Below, in pieces: positions 1 to 8,838 of a stretch of DNA of 64,000 bases. Each line of letters opens with the position of its first letter. Positions within the stretch are counted from its first letter, which is position 1. The stretch lies in the NCBI GenBank assembly GCA_049289295.1, contig JBATLL010000099.1, positions 54,898 to 118,897 on the forward strand, in the 5' to 3' direction. The DNA comes from BOKV01 sp049289295 (lineage in GTDB: Bacteria > Pseudomonadota > Alphaproteobacteria > Rhizobiales > Rhizobiaceae). A model generated the notes under the pieces. It ran no database searches, was not told where the DNA came from, and worked only from the letters and a program-made list of their open reading frames with translations. Position numbers and translations under genes: made by a program.

Positions 1-788
1 TTGGGGGCGAGCGCCAGGAAATAGCTGTTCTTCATGCCAAAGCCGAGATTTTCGGAAAAGCTCGGTGTCGGGGTCAGAAATCCGGACTGGCGCTTGACCG
101 CCGGATCAGCATGGCTGAAGCGCGGCAGATAGGCGATCGGCTTGCCATAAAGTTCGAAGCTTGCGCCTTCATACTCCACCCTGCGGGTGCGGTTGTTTAT
201 CACCACGCGGTTGGCGCGGATCTGCCACAATGGCGGCTTGGTCGGGTCTTCCTTGCACGGTTCGCAAGCAGTGTAGACACCATGGTTGAAAACCGCGATC
301 TCGCCGTCGCGCCGTTCCGCACTTTCGGCGGCAAACCGGGTATTGTCGGCGGTCTCGACCCGCAGCGATGAAACGAATCCATCCCTGAAATCATCCGTTA
401 CATCGATTTCCTCGGCAAAGATGCGCGATCCGTTCGGCTCGAGAATCTCGACATTGCCGGAGGCAACGACACGGCCCGATGACCGCGAATAGGTGACGCG
501 CTGCGCCACCAGCGTATAGCCGTCATAGGCGATCTGCACGTTGCCTACGGCCGACACGGTGTTCGTATCATTGTCATAAACGACATTGTCGGCTTCCAGC
601 AGCATCTGGGCATTCGGGTTGGAAGACTGCGAACCGAACACCATATCGCTGGCGCTCTGCGCGCGTGCCGTGCCCGGTATGCCGCCAAGGCCAAGAAGGA
701 CGCCAAGCACAACAAGACCACCCGACGACACAACGCGCCCGGGCAACCGCTTGCCACTTCCTTTCAGCCAACCCGGAAGATCAGCCAT
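1..788 (-). CDS. lptD: LPS-assembly protein LptD, N-terminal part (cut by window edge)
   Basis: Outer-membrane protein that inserts lipopolysaccharide into the outer leaflet as the last step of the Lpt bridge. About 262 residues are visible and the frame stays open to base 1, so the C-terminal beta-barrel lies outside the window. The N-terminus has a long basic stretch, a hydrophobic core and a likely cleavage site after GTARA near residue 45. It is followed by the OstA/LptA-like periplasmic domain with the typical LEADNVVYDNDTNTVSAVGNV pattern (residues about 61-81; only key pattern given). The ATG overlaps the lptG stop as ATGA, which supports this start and translational coupling. Identification rests on the OstA pattern plus position after lptF-lptG. 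Confidence 0.93.
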   Translation of the reverse strand, partial: MADLPGWLKGSGKRLPGRVVSSGGLVVLGVLLGLGGIPGTARAQSASDMVFGSQSSNPNAQMLLEADNVVYDNDTNTVSAVGNVQIAYDGYTLVAQRVTYSRSSGRVVASGNVEILEPNGSRIFAEEIDVTDDFRDGFVSSLRVETADNTRFAAESAERRDGEIAVFNHGVYTACEPCKEDPTKPPLWQIRANRVVINNRTRRVEYEGASFELYGKPIAYLPRFSHADPAVKRQSGFLTPTPSFSENLGFGMKNSYFLALAP

Positions 789-1879
789 CAGCCATCCTCC
801 TGGTGCAACAAGATGCTTGTTCCGAACAATATAGCCACGACAGAAGGGGACCACGCTGCCACGATTGGCGGCACGATCCCGTTACTCCCCAGGGAAACTA
901 CCAATTTCGTTACGGTATAAAGCACGAAGCCGCTCAGGATGCCACCCAAAATCAGCCTTCCGAGCTGGCCAAATCGGACAAAACGCAGCGTCACGGTTGC
1001 CGCGATAAGCACCATTGCAACCAGGAAAAGCGGCAGCGAGAGCAGGCTGTAGAACTGTACGACGTAAGGGTAGGGATTTCCACCTGCAAGAACCGCCATT
1101 CGGGCCGTGTCCATCAGGTTCCAGAACGGTACCGTATCCGAGCTCGACGTGACGCCAGCGAGGATCTCGCGCGACAGGTTGCTCGGCACGGAATAGCGCG
1201 CATGTTTTTCCGCCGCAGCACCCGAACGCAACACGGTTGCATCCTCGAACAGCCACTTCTGCTCGTCGAAAATCGCGCTGCGCGCGTCGATTCGCTCCGC
1301 AATCGCCTGGTTTGCATCGAATCGAAGCACCTTGACGTCGTCGAGAATGGCACCGCCCGAGCGCGCAATGCGTGCGTTGAGCACCGAATAGCCCGATTCG
1401 TCTTCCTGCTTGATCCAGTAGCCGGAAATCTCCGCGTTCTTCTGTCGCGCGACGCGATCAAAAATCGCGACTTCATACGCCTTGCTCTTCTCGAAGGAGG
1501 CTATCGCCAGCGGATTGTAGATAAAGGCTGCAAACAGGCCAATCAGGACTGAAACGGCGCTGACCGGCATCAGGAACTGCCATGCCGATACGCCTGCCGC
1601 CCGCGCCACGACCAGTTCCATCTTCAGGTTGAGCTGTGTCAGCGTGATCATGGCGGCAAACAGGCATCCGAACGGGAACGCCTTGTCGATGAAGATGGGT
1701 GCCTTGAACAGCGACAGCATCAGCAGCGCGCCGACCTGGATATCGCTGGCTTCCGATGCCTTGCGCAACTGTTCGACGAAATCGACCATGATGATCAGCA
1801 GCAGCAGCGAGACCATCATGCCCAGCACGGTCTTGAAGTAGCGCGTCGCGATGTAGCCAAACAGCGTGCGGCCGATCAT
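788..1879 (-). CDS. lptG: LPS export ABC transporter permease LptG
   Basis: Inner-membrane permease of the LptB2FG complex that extracts lipopolysaccharide from the inner membrane. 363 residues, normal for the family. The start MIGRTLFGYIATRYFKT is typical of LptG, with TM segments near residues 10-35, 60-85 and 100-120, a central periplasmic beta-jellyroll region, and three C-terminal TM segments. A longer reading frame runs upstream, but the ATG at 1879 overlaps the lptF stop as ATGA, so that start is chosen. The stop overlaps the lptD start in the same way. Confidence 0.96.
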   Translation of the reverse strand: MIGRTLFGYIATRYFKTVLGMMVSLLLLIIMVDFVEQLRKASEASDIQVGALLMLSLFKAPIFIDKAFPFGCLFAAMITLTQLNLKMELVVARAAGVSAWQFLMPVSAVSVLIGLFAAFIYNPLAIASFEKSKAYEVAIFDRVARQKNAEISGYWIKQEDESGYSVLNARIARSGGAILDDVKVLRFDANQAIAERIDARSAIFDEQKWLFEDATVLRSGAAAEKHARYSVPSNLSREILAGVTSSSDTVPFWNLMDTARMAVLAGGNPYPYVVQFYSLLSLPLFLVAMVLIAATVTLRFVRFGQLGRLILGGILSGFVLYTVTKLVVSLGSNGIVPPIVAAWSPSVVAILFGTSILLHQEDG

Positions 1880-3084
1880 GCGCGCACCTCCATCTGGCGA
1901 CGACGCCAGGCGAGATAGCGGGCGTTGAGGCTGGCGATACGCTGCTCGATGGCAGCATTGTTCGCATCGATGCGCTTCTGCCATGAAGCGGGCAGGGAGA
2001 CCGGACGGTTGGAAACAAGGAACCATGTCCCTGCAACAATGCCCGCGATCGGCAGGGCATAGACGAGCCACACCGCGGAAGCATCCGCCTTGGAGGCACT
2101 GACCGCAGAAAAGGCAACGCCACGCAACAGCGTCACGCTGAGCATGGCGGCACCGATGGCCGATCCGTGACCCTGGCGGCTGGAACTTGCCTGGCCCGCA
2201 AAGGCCAGCATCAGCACGACATAGGCAAAGGGCCACAGCATTTCCGAAAAGCGCTCGTGAATTTGCGAGCGATAAAGCCCCGGTCGATCCTTGTAGAACG
2301 GGTCATCCGGATCGGGATCGAGCAACTGCGGCGTGGTGCGTTCCTTCGGCCGCAGATTGCCCACTTCAAGCTTGCGGGCAAAGGTCGACAGGTCGAACAG
2401 GTAGGAATCATAGCGGATCACGGTGACGTTATCGCTGTCCGGGGAACGCTGCTGGATCTCGCCATCCTTGAGTAGCAGGTAGGCTTCGCCATCCTTCTTG
2501 CTGACGAAGCCCTTGGAAGCGGTGAAGATGAGGGACTTTCCCGCTTCACGTTCGTCCGAAATCAGGATCCCGGAAAGCACGCCACCTGTTTCGCGGCGCG
2601 CCACGTGAAAGACGAGGCCATCCTCGATCTTCGAGAACTCGCCTTCGCGCACAAGCACTGAAACCAGGTCGGCGCGCATTTCGGTGGCAAATATCCGCAG
2701 GGTCACCAGGCTCCACGGCGAAACGAAGTGCCCGACAAGTCCGGTGAACAGGCTGCACAGGAGCGCCAGGATCAGCAATGGTTTTGCCAGCACCCAGCTT
2801 GATGCGCCACTTGCATTCACGACCACGAGTTCGGAATTGCCGTTCATCGTGTTGACGGTGAACACGGTCGCCAGCAGCAGGCCGATCGGGATGACGGCGA
2901 GGATCAGCATCGGTATGGCAAGTGTCGTCAGCGCCAGATAGGCGATGATCGTCTGGCCCTTCGTGGTGATGACGTCGATTTCCTTCAGCGCCTGGATGAT
3001 CCAGACGACACCCGCGAGCGAGCCGAGCGTAATCAGGGCCGCAATGCCGGCGCGCCTGAATATGTACCACTCGATCAGCTTCAT
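1876..3084 (-). CDS. lptF: LPS export ABC transporter permease LptF
   Basis: Partner permease of LptG in the LptB2FG lipopolysaccharide extractor. 402 residues from MKLIEWYIFRRAG, which matches the usual LptF N-terminus (short amphipathic stretch then TM1). TM segments lie at about residues 13-35, 50-75 and 100-125, then a long periplasmic domain, then the C-terminal TM bundle. The frame is open further upstream to 3213, but that extension is not LptF-like and is rejected. First gene of the lptF-lptG-lptD run, transcribed away from pepA. Confidence 0.95.
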   Translation of the reverse strand: MKLIEWYIFRRAGIAALITLGSLAGVVWIIQALKEIDVITTKGQTIIAYLALTTLAIPMLILAVIPIGLLLATVFTVNTMNGNSELVVVNASGASSWVLAKPLLILALLCSLFTGLVGHFVSPWSLVTLRIFATEMRADLVSVLVREGEFSKIEDGLVFHVARRETGGVLSGILISDEREAGKSLIFTASKGFVSKKDGEAYLLLKDGEIQQRSPDSDNVTVIRYDSYLFDLSTFARKLEVGNLRPKERTTPQLLDPDPDDPFYKDRPGLYRSQIHERFSEMLWPFAYVVLMLAFAGQASSSRQGHGSAIGAAMLSVTLLRGVAFSAVSASKADASAVWLVYALPIAGIVAGTWFLVSNRPVSLPASWQKRIDANNAAIEQRIASLNARYLAWRRRQMEVRA

Positions 3085-3488
3085 GCGGTCCCTGTTTGCC
3101 TTGGCCGGTGCTGCCGTTTGCGCCGTCCAGTGTCCCTGCCGCCCGCTATGACAACTGCACAGCCCTTGCGGCAATTTGAAGGCCTCTACTGCGCGCGATC
3201 GCAAGCCGCGCACCTGACGCCCTTTCCGATGGTTACCATCCCATTAAGCGTTCTCGCAGGGAATGGATAAAAAACGGCGAAAGGACAAGGTTAACAGGGA
3301 TTTAAGCCGATTTTACACGATTGTTGCGAAACAGCCACGCGACAGGCGCCACATTCATGCTCCGGACGCTGCAATGGCTGATTTTGCCGGGAAGACAAGG
3401 CTCTGAAAAAGCGCTATTGAACCAATTCTCCCGTTCTGGGTGCGAATCCCCGGCATCCAGGCAGATGAAATCCTATCGAGGTCTCCGT
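3085..3488. promoter_or_regulatory. Divergent lptF / pepA intergenic region with leader hairpin
   Basis: 404 bases between two divergent genes, so it must hold promoters for both. It is AT-richer around 3265-3320. A hairpin lies at 3436-3460: CTGGGTGC pairs with GCATCCAG (one G-U pair) around a 9-base loop, ending 28 bases before the pepA start. No separate gene is convincing here; the reading frame open from 3321 is only the upstream extension of pepA. No clear -35/-10 pair can be assigned by eye. Confidence 0.45.
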
Positions 3489-4949
3489 ATGGCAAGAATT
3501 CCCGCAATCCAGTTCGCCAAGTCAGCCAGGTCTTCGGCAGGCGCAATCGTCGCCCTGTCCGGCAAGGATGGAGCTTTGCCACCAGCCGCCGCTGCCTTCG
3601 ACAAGAATGGGCGTGTGAGCAAGGCCGTGAAGCTGGCCGAATTCAAGGGCAAGCTTGCCGCTGCACTCGAAGTCATCGTGCCTGCAGACGGCATTGATCG
3701 CCTCGTACTCATTGGCACCGGCGACGAATCTGCGGGCAAGCAACATGCCTGGATGAAAGTGGGCGGAAAGGCGCAGGCCGCCTGTGCACGGTCTGAAGAA
3801 GCGATCATCTTTGCCGAGGGCATTGATGCTGGCGACGTCGCCGCTGTTGCCGCAGGCATCAAGCTCCGCGCCTATGCTTTCGATGCCTACAAGACCAAGG
3901 ACAAGAAAGAAGCCAGGCTCACGCGCGTCACGATTTCCTGTGACGATCCGGCTGGCGCGAAGAAGGCATGGAAGGCTCTTGGCGGCGTGACGGATGGTGT
4001 CATCACGGCCCGCGATCTTGTCAACGAGCCAGCCAATACGCTTGGTCCGGTTGAATTTGCAACGCGCGCGAAAGCCCTTGAAAAACAAGGTGTTGAGATT
4101 GAAATTCTCGACGAGAAGGCGATGCGCAAGCTGAAGATGGGATCACTCCTCGGCGTCGCCCAGGGCTCGGTTCGCCCGCCGCGCATGGTCATCATGCGCT
4201 GGAATGGCGGCAAGGCGAAGGATCAGCCCGTTGCCTTCATCGGCAAGGGCGTTGTCTTCGACACGGGCGGCATTTCCATCAAGCCCGCCGCAGGCATGGA
4301 AGACATGAAGGGTGACATGGGCGGGGCTGCCGCTGTCACCGGCCTGATGCACGCGCTTGCCGCGCGCAAGGCGAAAGCCAACGTCATCGGCATCATCGGA
4401 CTTGTCGAGAACATGCCGGATGGCAACGCGCAGCGCCCCGGCGATATCGTGACATCCATGTCCGGTCAGACCATCGAGGTAATCAACACCGATGCGGAAG
4501 GCCGCCTCGTTCTGGCCGACGCGCTCTGGTATTGCCAGGAGCGGTTCAAGCCGCGTTTCATGGTCAATCTTGCCACGCTGACAGGTGCGATCATGGTTGC
4601 CCTCGGCCAGTCGCATGCGGGTCTGTTCTCGAACAATGACGAACTGGCCGAAAACCTGACCAAGGCAGGCAAGGACACCGGCGAAAGTGTATGGCGCATG
4701 CCATTGGGTGCGGAGTACGACAAGATGATCGATTCGACCTTCGCTGACATGAAGAATGTCGGCGGGCGCTTTGGCGGTGCGATCACCGCCGCACAGTTCC
4801 TGCAGCGTTTCGTCAATGACGTGCCATGGGCCCATCTGGACATTGCCGGCACGGCAATGGGCTCGCCCAAGAACGAATACAGCCAGTCCTGGGGTTCGGG
4901 ATATGGCGTTCGCCTGCTCGACCGGCTTGTCGCCGATCACTACGAATAG
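3489..4949 (+). CDS. pepA: Leucyl aminopeptidase (cytosol aminopeptidase, M17 family)
   Basis: Cytosolic two-metal exopeptidase removing N-terminal residues from peptides. 486 residues, close to the usual ~500. The C-terminal catalytic domain shows the M17 signature NTDAEGRLVLADAL near residue 332 and the metal/active-site stretch GKGVVFDTGGISIKP near residue 251. The start MARIPAIQFAKSA follows a CGAGG-like ribosome site; in-frame ATG at 3465 is an alternative, and the longer extension to 3321 does not look like PepA. Followed 17 bases later by holC, a pairing frequent in proteobacteria. Confidence 0.95.
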   Translation: MARIPAIQFAKSARSSAGAIVALSGKDGALPPAAAAFDKNGRVSKAVKLAEFKGKLAAALEVIVPADGIDRLVLIGTGDESAGKQHAWMKVGGKAQAACARSEEAIIFAEGIDAGDVAAVAAGIKLRAYAFDAYKTKDKKEARLTRVTISCDDPAGAKKAWKALGGVTDGVITARDLVNEPANTLGPVEFATRAKALEKQGVEIEILDEKAMRKLKMGSLLGVAQGSVRPPRMVIMRWNGGKAKDQPVAFIGKGVVFDTGGISIKPAAGMEDMKGDMGGAAAVTGLMHALAARKAKANVIGIIGLVENMPDGNAQRPGDIVTSMSGQTIEVINTDAEGRLVLADALWYCQERFKPRFMVNLATLTGAIMVALGQSHAGLFSNNDELAENLTKAGKDTGESVWRMPLGAEYDKMIDSTFADMKNVGGRFGGAITAAQFLQRFVNDVPWAHLDIAGTAMGSPKNEYSQSWGSGYGVRLLDRLVADHYE

Positions 4950-4966
4950 ACACCGCGAAAGGCACG

Positions 4967-5416
4967 ATGGCTGAAGTCCTGTTCTATCACCTGACCGAAC
5001 GAAAACTCGAGGATGTGCTTCCCGGCCTGGTCGAGAAGAGCCTCGAGCGGGGATGGAAGGCTGTTGTTCAGGCTGGCTCGAAGGAGCGCCTTGAAGTGCT
5101 TGACGCACATTTGTGGACCTATTCAGACGAAAGCTTCCTTCCGCACGCCATGGTGCGTGACGGTACGCAAGAGCGCCAGCCAGTCTGGCTGACGCTGGAG
5201 GACGACAATCCCAACGGGGCCAGCATCCGTTTCATGGTCGATGGCGCAACGCCCCCTTCGCTCGATTCCTATGTGCGCGGGGTCTACATTTTCGATGGCT
5301 ATGACAATAGCGCGGTCGAACATGCCCGCGAACGCTGGAAGGTGGAAAAAGCCGCCGGTCATGCCGTCACCTACTGGCAGCAGGACACACAGGGCAGGTG
5401 GGAGAAGAAGGCGTGA
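4967..5416 (+). CDS. holC: DNA polymerase III chi subunit
   Basis: Chi subunit of the replicative polymerase clamp-loader complex, which links it to single-stranded-DNA-binding protein. 149 residues, the family length. The start MAEVLFYHLTERKLEDVLP is typical (beta strand FYHL then helix), followed by the nucleotide-binding-like core WKAVVQAGSKERLEVLDAHLWTY and the conserved FLPH pattern (residues about 57-60). Lies directly after pepA as in many proteobacteria. The next gene overlaps its stop by four bases. Confidence 0.92.
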   Translation: MAEVLFYHLTERKLEDVLPGLVEKSLERGWKAVVQAGSKERLEVLDAHLWTYSDESFLPHAMVRDGTQERQPVWLTLEDDNPNGASIRFMVDGATPPSLDSYVRGVYIFDGYDNSAVEHARERWKVEKAAGHAVTYWQQDTQGRWEKKA

Positions 5417-6144
5417 CGAAGACGCCTGTTCACAGCGATGCCTTCCTGAAACGGCGCGAAGAGCTCAAGGCGCGACTGGATCCCCTCGACCCGGCACTTT
5501 CGTCTGGTGATGCATCCGGCCCGCAGGATCGCATGCGGTTCTTTGATGCCGTCTACGCTCTTGCGGATGGAGATGCAGCGGCGGTCCCATGGGCTGATCT
5601 TGCACCAAAACACGAGTTGTCCCAATGGCTTGCGGAAAATCCGGTTAACAGGAGCAAGACTGCTCCAACAGCCATCGACGTGGCTGCGGGTCTGGGCGAC
5701 AACGCCGTCGCCATTGCGGAAGCTGGCTATCGAACGACAGCGTTTGACCTTTCGCAGGGTGCAATCGATTGGGCGAGCAGGCGATTTGCCGACAGTTCGG
5801 TTTCATGGCAGGTGGCCGACCTGCTCGACCCGCCTGCGGAATGGCAGGGTGCCTTCGATCTTGTCCATGAATGCTACACTCTGCAGGCGGTGCCGCCTTC
5901 AATGCTCGAAGCTGTGACACGCGGCGTTGCAGCGCTCGTGGCACCAGGCGGCACACTGCTGGTCTACACCCGAATTCGCGCCGAAGGGCAGGACGCGGAC
6001 GGTCCGCCCTGGCCGCTTCTGGAACGCGAGGCCATGCGTTTCGAGACACTCGGATTCACTCTGGTGTCGCGCAAGGCCTTTGCCATCGAACGGCCAGGCC
6101 GGTCCATTCCACACTGGTTCTGTGTCTGGAAAAGGGAGGCGTGA
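5413..6144 (+). CDS. Class I SAM-dependent methyltransferase
   Basis: Likely cytosolic methyltransferase of unknown substrate, 243 residues. It has the Rossmann-like SAM motif AIDVAAGLGDNAVAIAEAG (about residues 87-105), the acidic ribose-binding residue in TTAFDLSQ, and a post-I motif FDLVHECYTLQAVP that resembles the thiopurine/TehB-like and SAM-binding families. The GTG start overlaps the holC stop as GTGA and is preceded by GGAGAAGAAG, a strong ribosome site; a GTG 15 bases upstream is possible. Co-transcribed with holC and the following membrane protein by spacing. Substrate cannot be told from sequence. Confidence 0.8.
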   Translation: MTKTPVHSDAFLKRREELKARLDPLDPALSSGDASGPQDRMRFFDAVYALADGDAAAVPWADLAPKHELSQWLAENPVNRSKTAPTAIDVAAGLGDNAVAIAEAGYRTTAFDLSQGAIDWASRRFADSSVSWQVADLLDPPAEWQGAFDLVHECYTLQAVPPSMLEAVTRGVAALVAPGGTLLVYTRIRAEGQDADGPPWPLLEREAMRFETLGFTLVSRKAFAIERPGRSIPHWFCVWKREA

Positions 6145-6146
6145 AC

Positions 6147-6761
6147 ATGCGCGTGATTGCGATATTGCTGCTGATCGCAGGCATTGGTGTCGCCTTCGTC
6201 TGGCCTTCGCTTGTCATGCGCAATTCTGGCGAAGGTGGCGACACGGTCCTTGTCTTCGACCGCACGGATGGCGGTTGGCAACAGGGCTGGAGAGCAGCCA
6301 CCATCCAGCTGTCGCCAAAGGACAATCCGGTCCGCCTCATGATCGAGGCCAGGTTCCTTCCGGGCCTGAAATTCGATGCCGCCACCACCGATATGGAAAT
6401 TTCGCTGGCGCGTGGCGGCACAGTGGTTCTGGAAGGGCTGTTCGAGTTGCCGCTGCCCACCGATGCAGGCAGCAACGCCCCGACCCTTGGTTCCAGCATG
6501 GTGACGCCCGAGTTCGATATTGCCGAGGCGGGAAGCTACACGATCTTCGTGCGCTCCACCGAAAGCAGGGACATTAACTTCGCGGAAGTTCGTGCTTCCA
6601 CGCGCTCCAATGTTGCTGTGCCCGATGATTCCCTGCGAACGCCCGCCTTCGCGGCCATTGGCCTGGGGATCATCCTGCTTGTTCTTGACCGTTTGACCTC
6701 GAAGCGGCGCAAGGGAAGGGGGCGCAAACAGACCGCCAGCAGATGGGGCAGGCGACGCTAG
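6147..6761 (+). CDS. Unknown protein with N- and C-terminal membrane segments
   Basis: 204 residues, not recognised. The N-terminus MRVIAILLLIAGIGVAFVWPS is a membrane anchor or uncleaved signal. The middle (about residues 30-160) is a polar, beta-rich stretch with no cysteines noticed, probably periplasmic. A second hydrophobic helix (AAIGLGIILLVLDRL, near 170-185) is followed by a strongly basic tail (KRRKGRGRK), so both termini would face the cytoplasm. It starts three bases after the methyltransferase stop, with GGGAGG as ribosome site, hence the last gene of the pepA-holC run. It may be a small membrane-tethered beta-sandwich protein; no function is proposed. Confidence 0.7.
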   Translation: MRVIAILLLIAGIGVAFVWPSLVMRNSGEGGDTVLVFDRTDGGWQQGWRAATIQLSPKDNPVRLMIEARFLPGLKFDAATTDMEISLARGGTVVLEGLFELPLPTDAGSNAPTLGSSMVTPEFDIAEAGSYTIFVRSTESRDINFAEVRASTRSNVAVPDDSLRTPAFAAIGLGIILLVLDRLTSKRRKGRGRKQTASRWGRRR

Positions 6762-6828
6762 GCATCAAGTGCCGTGGCGTCAGGCCCTCGCTGAGAGCCG
6801 CCCTTTCCCGAAATCCCACTGAGTGCGA

Positions 6829-8730
6829 TCAGTCAGCGAGCGCCGACTCATACTCCTCGCTCAGCCGCAGCCAGTTTTCCTCTGCGCTGACGAGTTTCTT
6901 CTCCGCGTCTGCCCGCTCCTTCGCGAGCCGCGCGGCCTGATCCGGGAATCGCCCGTAAAGCTCTGGCGAAGCGAGCTTTTCATCGATTTCGCCAATCTGC
7001 TTCTGCAACTTGCCCATTGCGGCTTCCGCTTCGCGGATGCGCTTTTTCAGCGGTTCGGCCTCCCGCCGCCTTTCGGCAGCATCCTTGCGCCGCTCCGCGG
7101 CTGGCTTCGCTGGCGCCCTGGCAGCCTGAACAGGGTCTGCCTTTGCCTGCTTCTCCTGAGGCTTGCGCCCGGTCAGCACTTCGGTGCGGTAATCGTCAAT
7201 ATCCCCGTCATAGGGCTTTACCGTTCCATCCCTGACCAGCCACAACCGGTCGACGGTTGCTTCCACCAGATGGCGATCATGGCTGATGATGATGACGGCA
7301 CCCGAATAATCGTTGAGCGCCATCATCAGCGCTTCGCGCGAATCGATGTCGAGATGGTTGGTCGGTTCGTCGAGAATGAGCAGGTTCGGCCCATCAAAGG
7401 CAATCAGGCCCAACAGCAGGCGCGCCTTTTCGCCGCCTGACAGGTCCTTTGCCTTCGTGTCCATGCGGGCCGTATCGAGGCCCATCTGCGCAACCCTGGC
7501 GCGGACCTTCGATTCAGCGGCTCCCTGCATCAGTGGCCGCACATGATCCACCGGTGTCTGTTCCGGCTTGAGGTCGTCGAGCTGATGTTGCGCGAACATC
7601 GCCACCTTCAGCTGTTGCGCCTTCACAGTCTCGCCGTTCACATGCTCAAGCCGGTTCGCCAGCAACTTGGCGAAGGTCGACTTGCCGTTGCCGTTCGATC
7701 CCAGAAGCGCGATGCGATCATCCTGGTCGATCCGCAGGTCGAGTTTGCGCAGGATCGGATTGTCCGCCGCATAGCCTGCCTCGACCCCTTCCAGCCGGAT
7801 GATCGGCGAGGCGAGCTTCCTGTCCGGTTCTGGAAAGCGGATCGGTGCCGAGCGCTCTTCCACGAAGGCAGCAATCGGTGCCATGCGCTCCAGTGCCTTG
7901 ATGCGGCTTTGTGCCTGGCGCGCCTTGGTTGCCTGCGCACGGAAACGGTCGACAAACGCCTGCATGTGCTTGCGCCGTGCTTCCTGCTTCTCGCGGGCCT
8001 TCTCCTGCAACATCAGTTTTTCCGCGCGCTGGCGCTCGAAACTGTCATAGGTGCCGCGATAGAAGGTCAGTTTCTTGTGTTCCAGGTGCAGGATCGAATT
8101 CACGGCCTTGTTGAGCAGGTCCCGGTCATGGCTGATGATCAGCACGGTGCCGGGATAGCGTGCAACGAAGTTCTCGAGCCACAAGGTGCCTTCAAGGTCG
8201 AGATAGTTAGTCGGTTCGTCAAGCAGCAGGATGTCGGGCCGCGAGAACAGCACCGAAGCGAGCGCTACGCGCATGCGCCAGCCACCGGAAAAGCTCGAGG
8301 CCGGGCGCAACTGGTCTTCTGCCGAAAACCCCAGGCCCGAAAGGATCGCCCCGGCGCGCGCTTCGCCTGAATGGGCCTCTATGTCGGCAAGGCGCATGTG
8401 AATGTCCGCGATTTTCAGCGGATCCTGCTCCACGTCCGCCTGCGCAAGCAGGCTGGCGCGCTCAGCATCGGCAGCCAGCACGATCTCGATCAGGCTCTGC
8501 TCTGTGCCGGGAGCTTCCTGAGCGACCTGGCCGATGCGCATTCCCTTTGGAATGGTCACGGAACCGGTGTCGGGCTGCAGTTCGCCGGTAATCGCGCGGT
8601 AAAGGGTAGTCTTCCCCGATCCATTGCGCCCCACAAGCCCGACCTTCGCGCCCGTGGGTACGGTCACGGAAGCACTGTCGATCAATTGGCGCCCTGCGAT
8701 GCGCAGCGTGAGGTCGGATATGGTCAGCAT
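6829..8730 (-). CDS. ABC-F family ATPase (Uup/YheS/EttA type)
   Basis: Soluble protein with two ABC nucleotide-binding domains and no membrane segments; ABC-F proteins act on ribosomes. 633 residues. Domain 1 has Walker A GRNGSGKT (34-41), signature SGGWRMRVALA and Walker B LLLDEPTNYLDL. Domain 2 has GSNGNGKST, LSGGEKARLLLG and LILDEPTNHLDI. The linker between the domains is long and charged, and the C-terminus has a coiled coil rich in Lys/Glu/Arg from about residue 535. This architecture fits the Uup/YheS side of the family. Target and substrate are not evident. A DinB-like gene lies upstream on the same strand, 108 bases away. Confidence 0.93.
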   Translation of the reverse strand: MLTISDLTLRIAGRQLIDSASVTVPTGAKVGLVGRNGSGKTTLYRAITGELQPDTGSVTIPKGMRIGQVAQEAPGTEQSLIEIVLAADAERASLLAQADVEQDPLKIADIHMRLADIEAHSGEARAGAILSGLGFSAEDQLRPASSFSGGWRMRVALASVLFSRPDILLLDEPTNYLDLEGTLWLENFVARYPGTVLIISHDRDLLNKAVNSILHLEHKKLTFYRGTYDSFERQRAEKLMLQEKAREKQEARRKHMQAFVDRFRAQATKARQAQSRIKALERMAPIAAFVEERSAPIRFPEPDRKLASPIIRLEGVEAGYAADNPILRKLDLRIDQDDRIALLGSNGNGKSTFAKLLANRLEHVNGETVKAQQLKVAMFAQHQLDDLKPEQTPVDHVRPLMQGAAESKVRARVAQMGLDTARMDTKAKDLSGGEKARLLLGLIAFDGPNLLILDEPTNHLDIDSREALMMALNDYSGAVIIISHDRHLVEATVDRLWLVRDGTVKPYDGDIDDYRTEVLTGRKPQEKQAKADPVQAARAPAKPAAERRKDAAERRREAEPLKKRIREAEAAMGKLQKQIGEIDEKLASPELYGRFPDQAARLAKERADAEKKLVSAEENWLRLSEEYESALAD

Positions 8731-8838
8731 GGCGCGCTATGTGCGTCAGCGAGCGCAAAAGGGCAAGGGGAGATATCCCTGATCGTCGATTAGGCGTGCA
8801 CTGTTACCTCTTGGCAACCGGATGGTCGGTCAGCCGTC

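Noticed and set aside
665..1552. 295-residue open frame on the + strand
   Set aside because: It is antisense to lptG, which has a clear protein family pattern and ATGA junctions.
3436..3460. Possible tRNA fragment ahead of pepA
   Set aside because: Only a T-arm-like hairpin is seen; the T-loop has a wrong base and there is no matching acceptor, D-arm or anticodon arm upstream.
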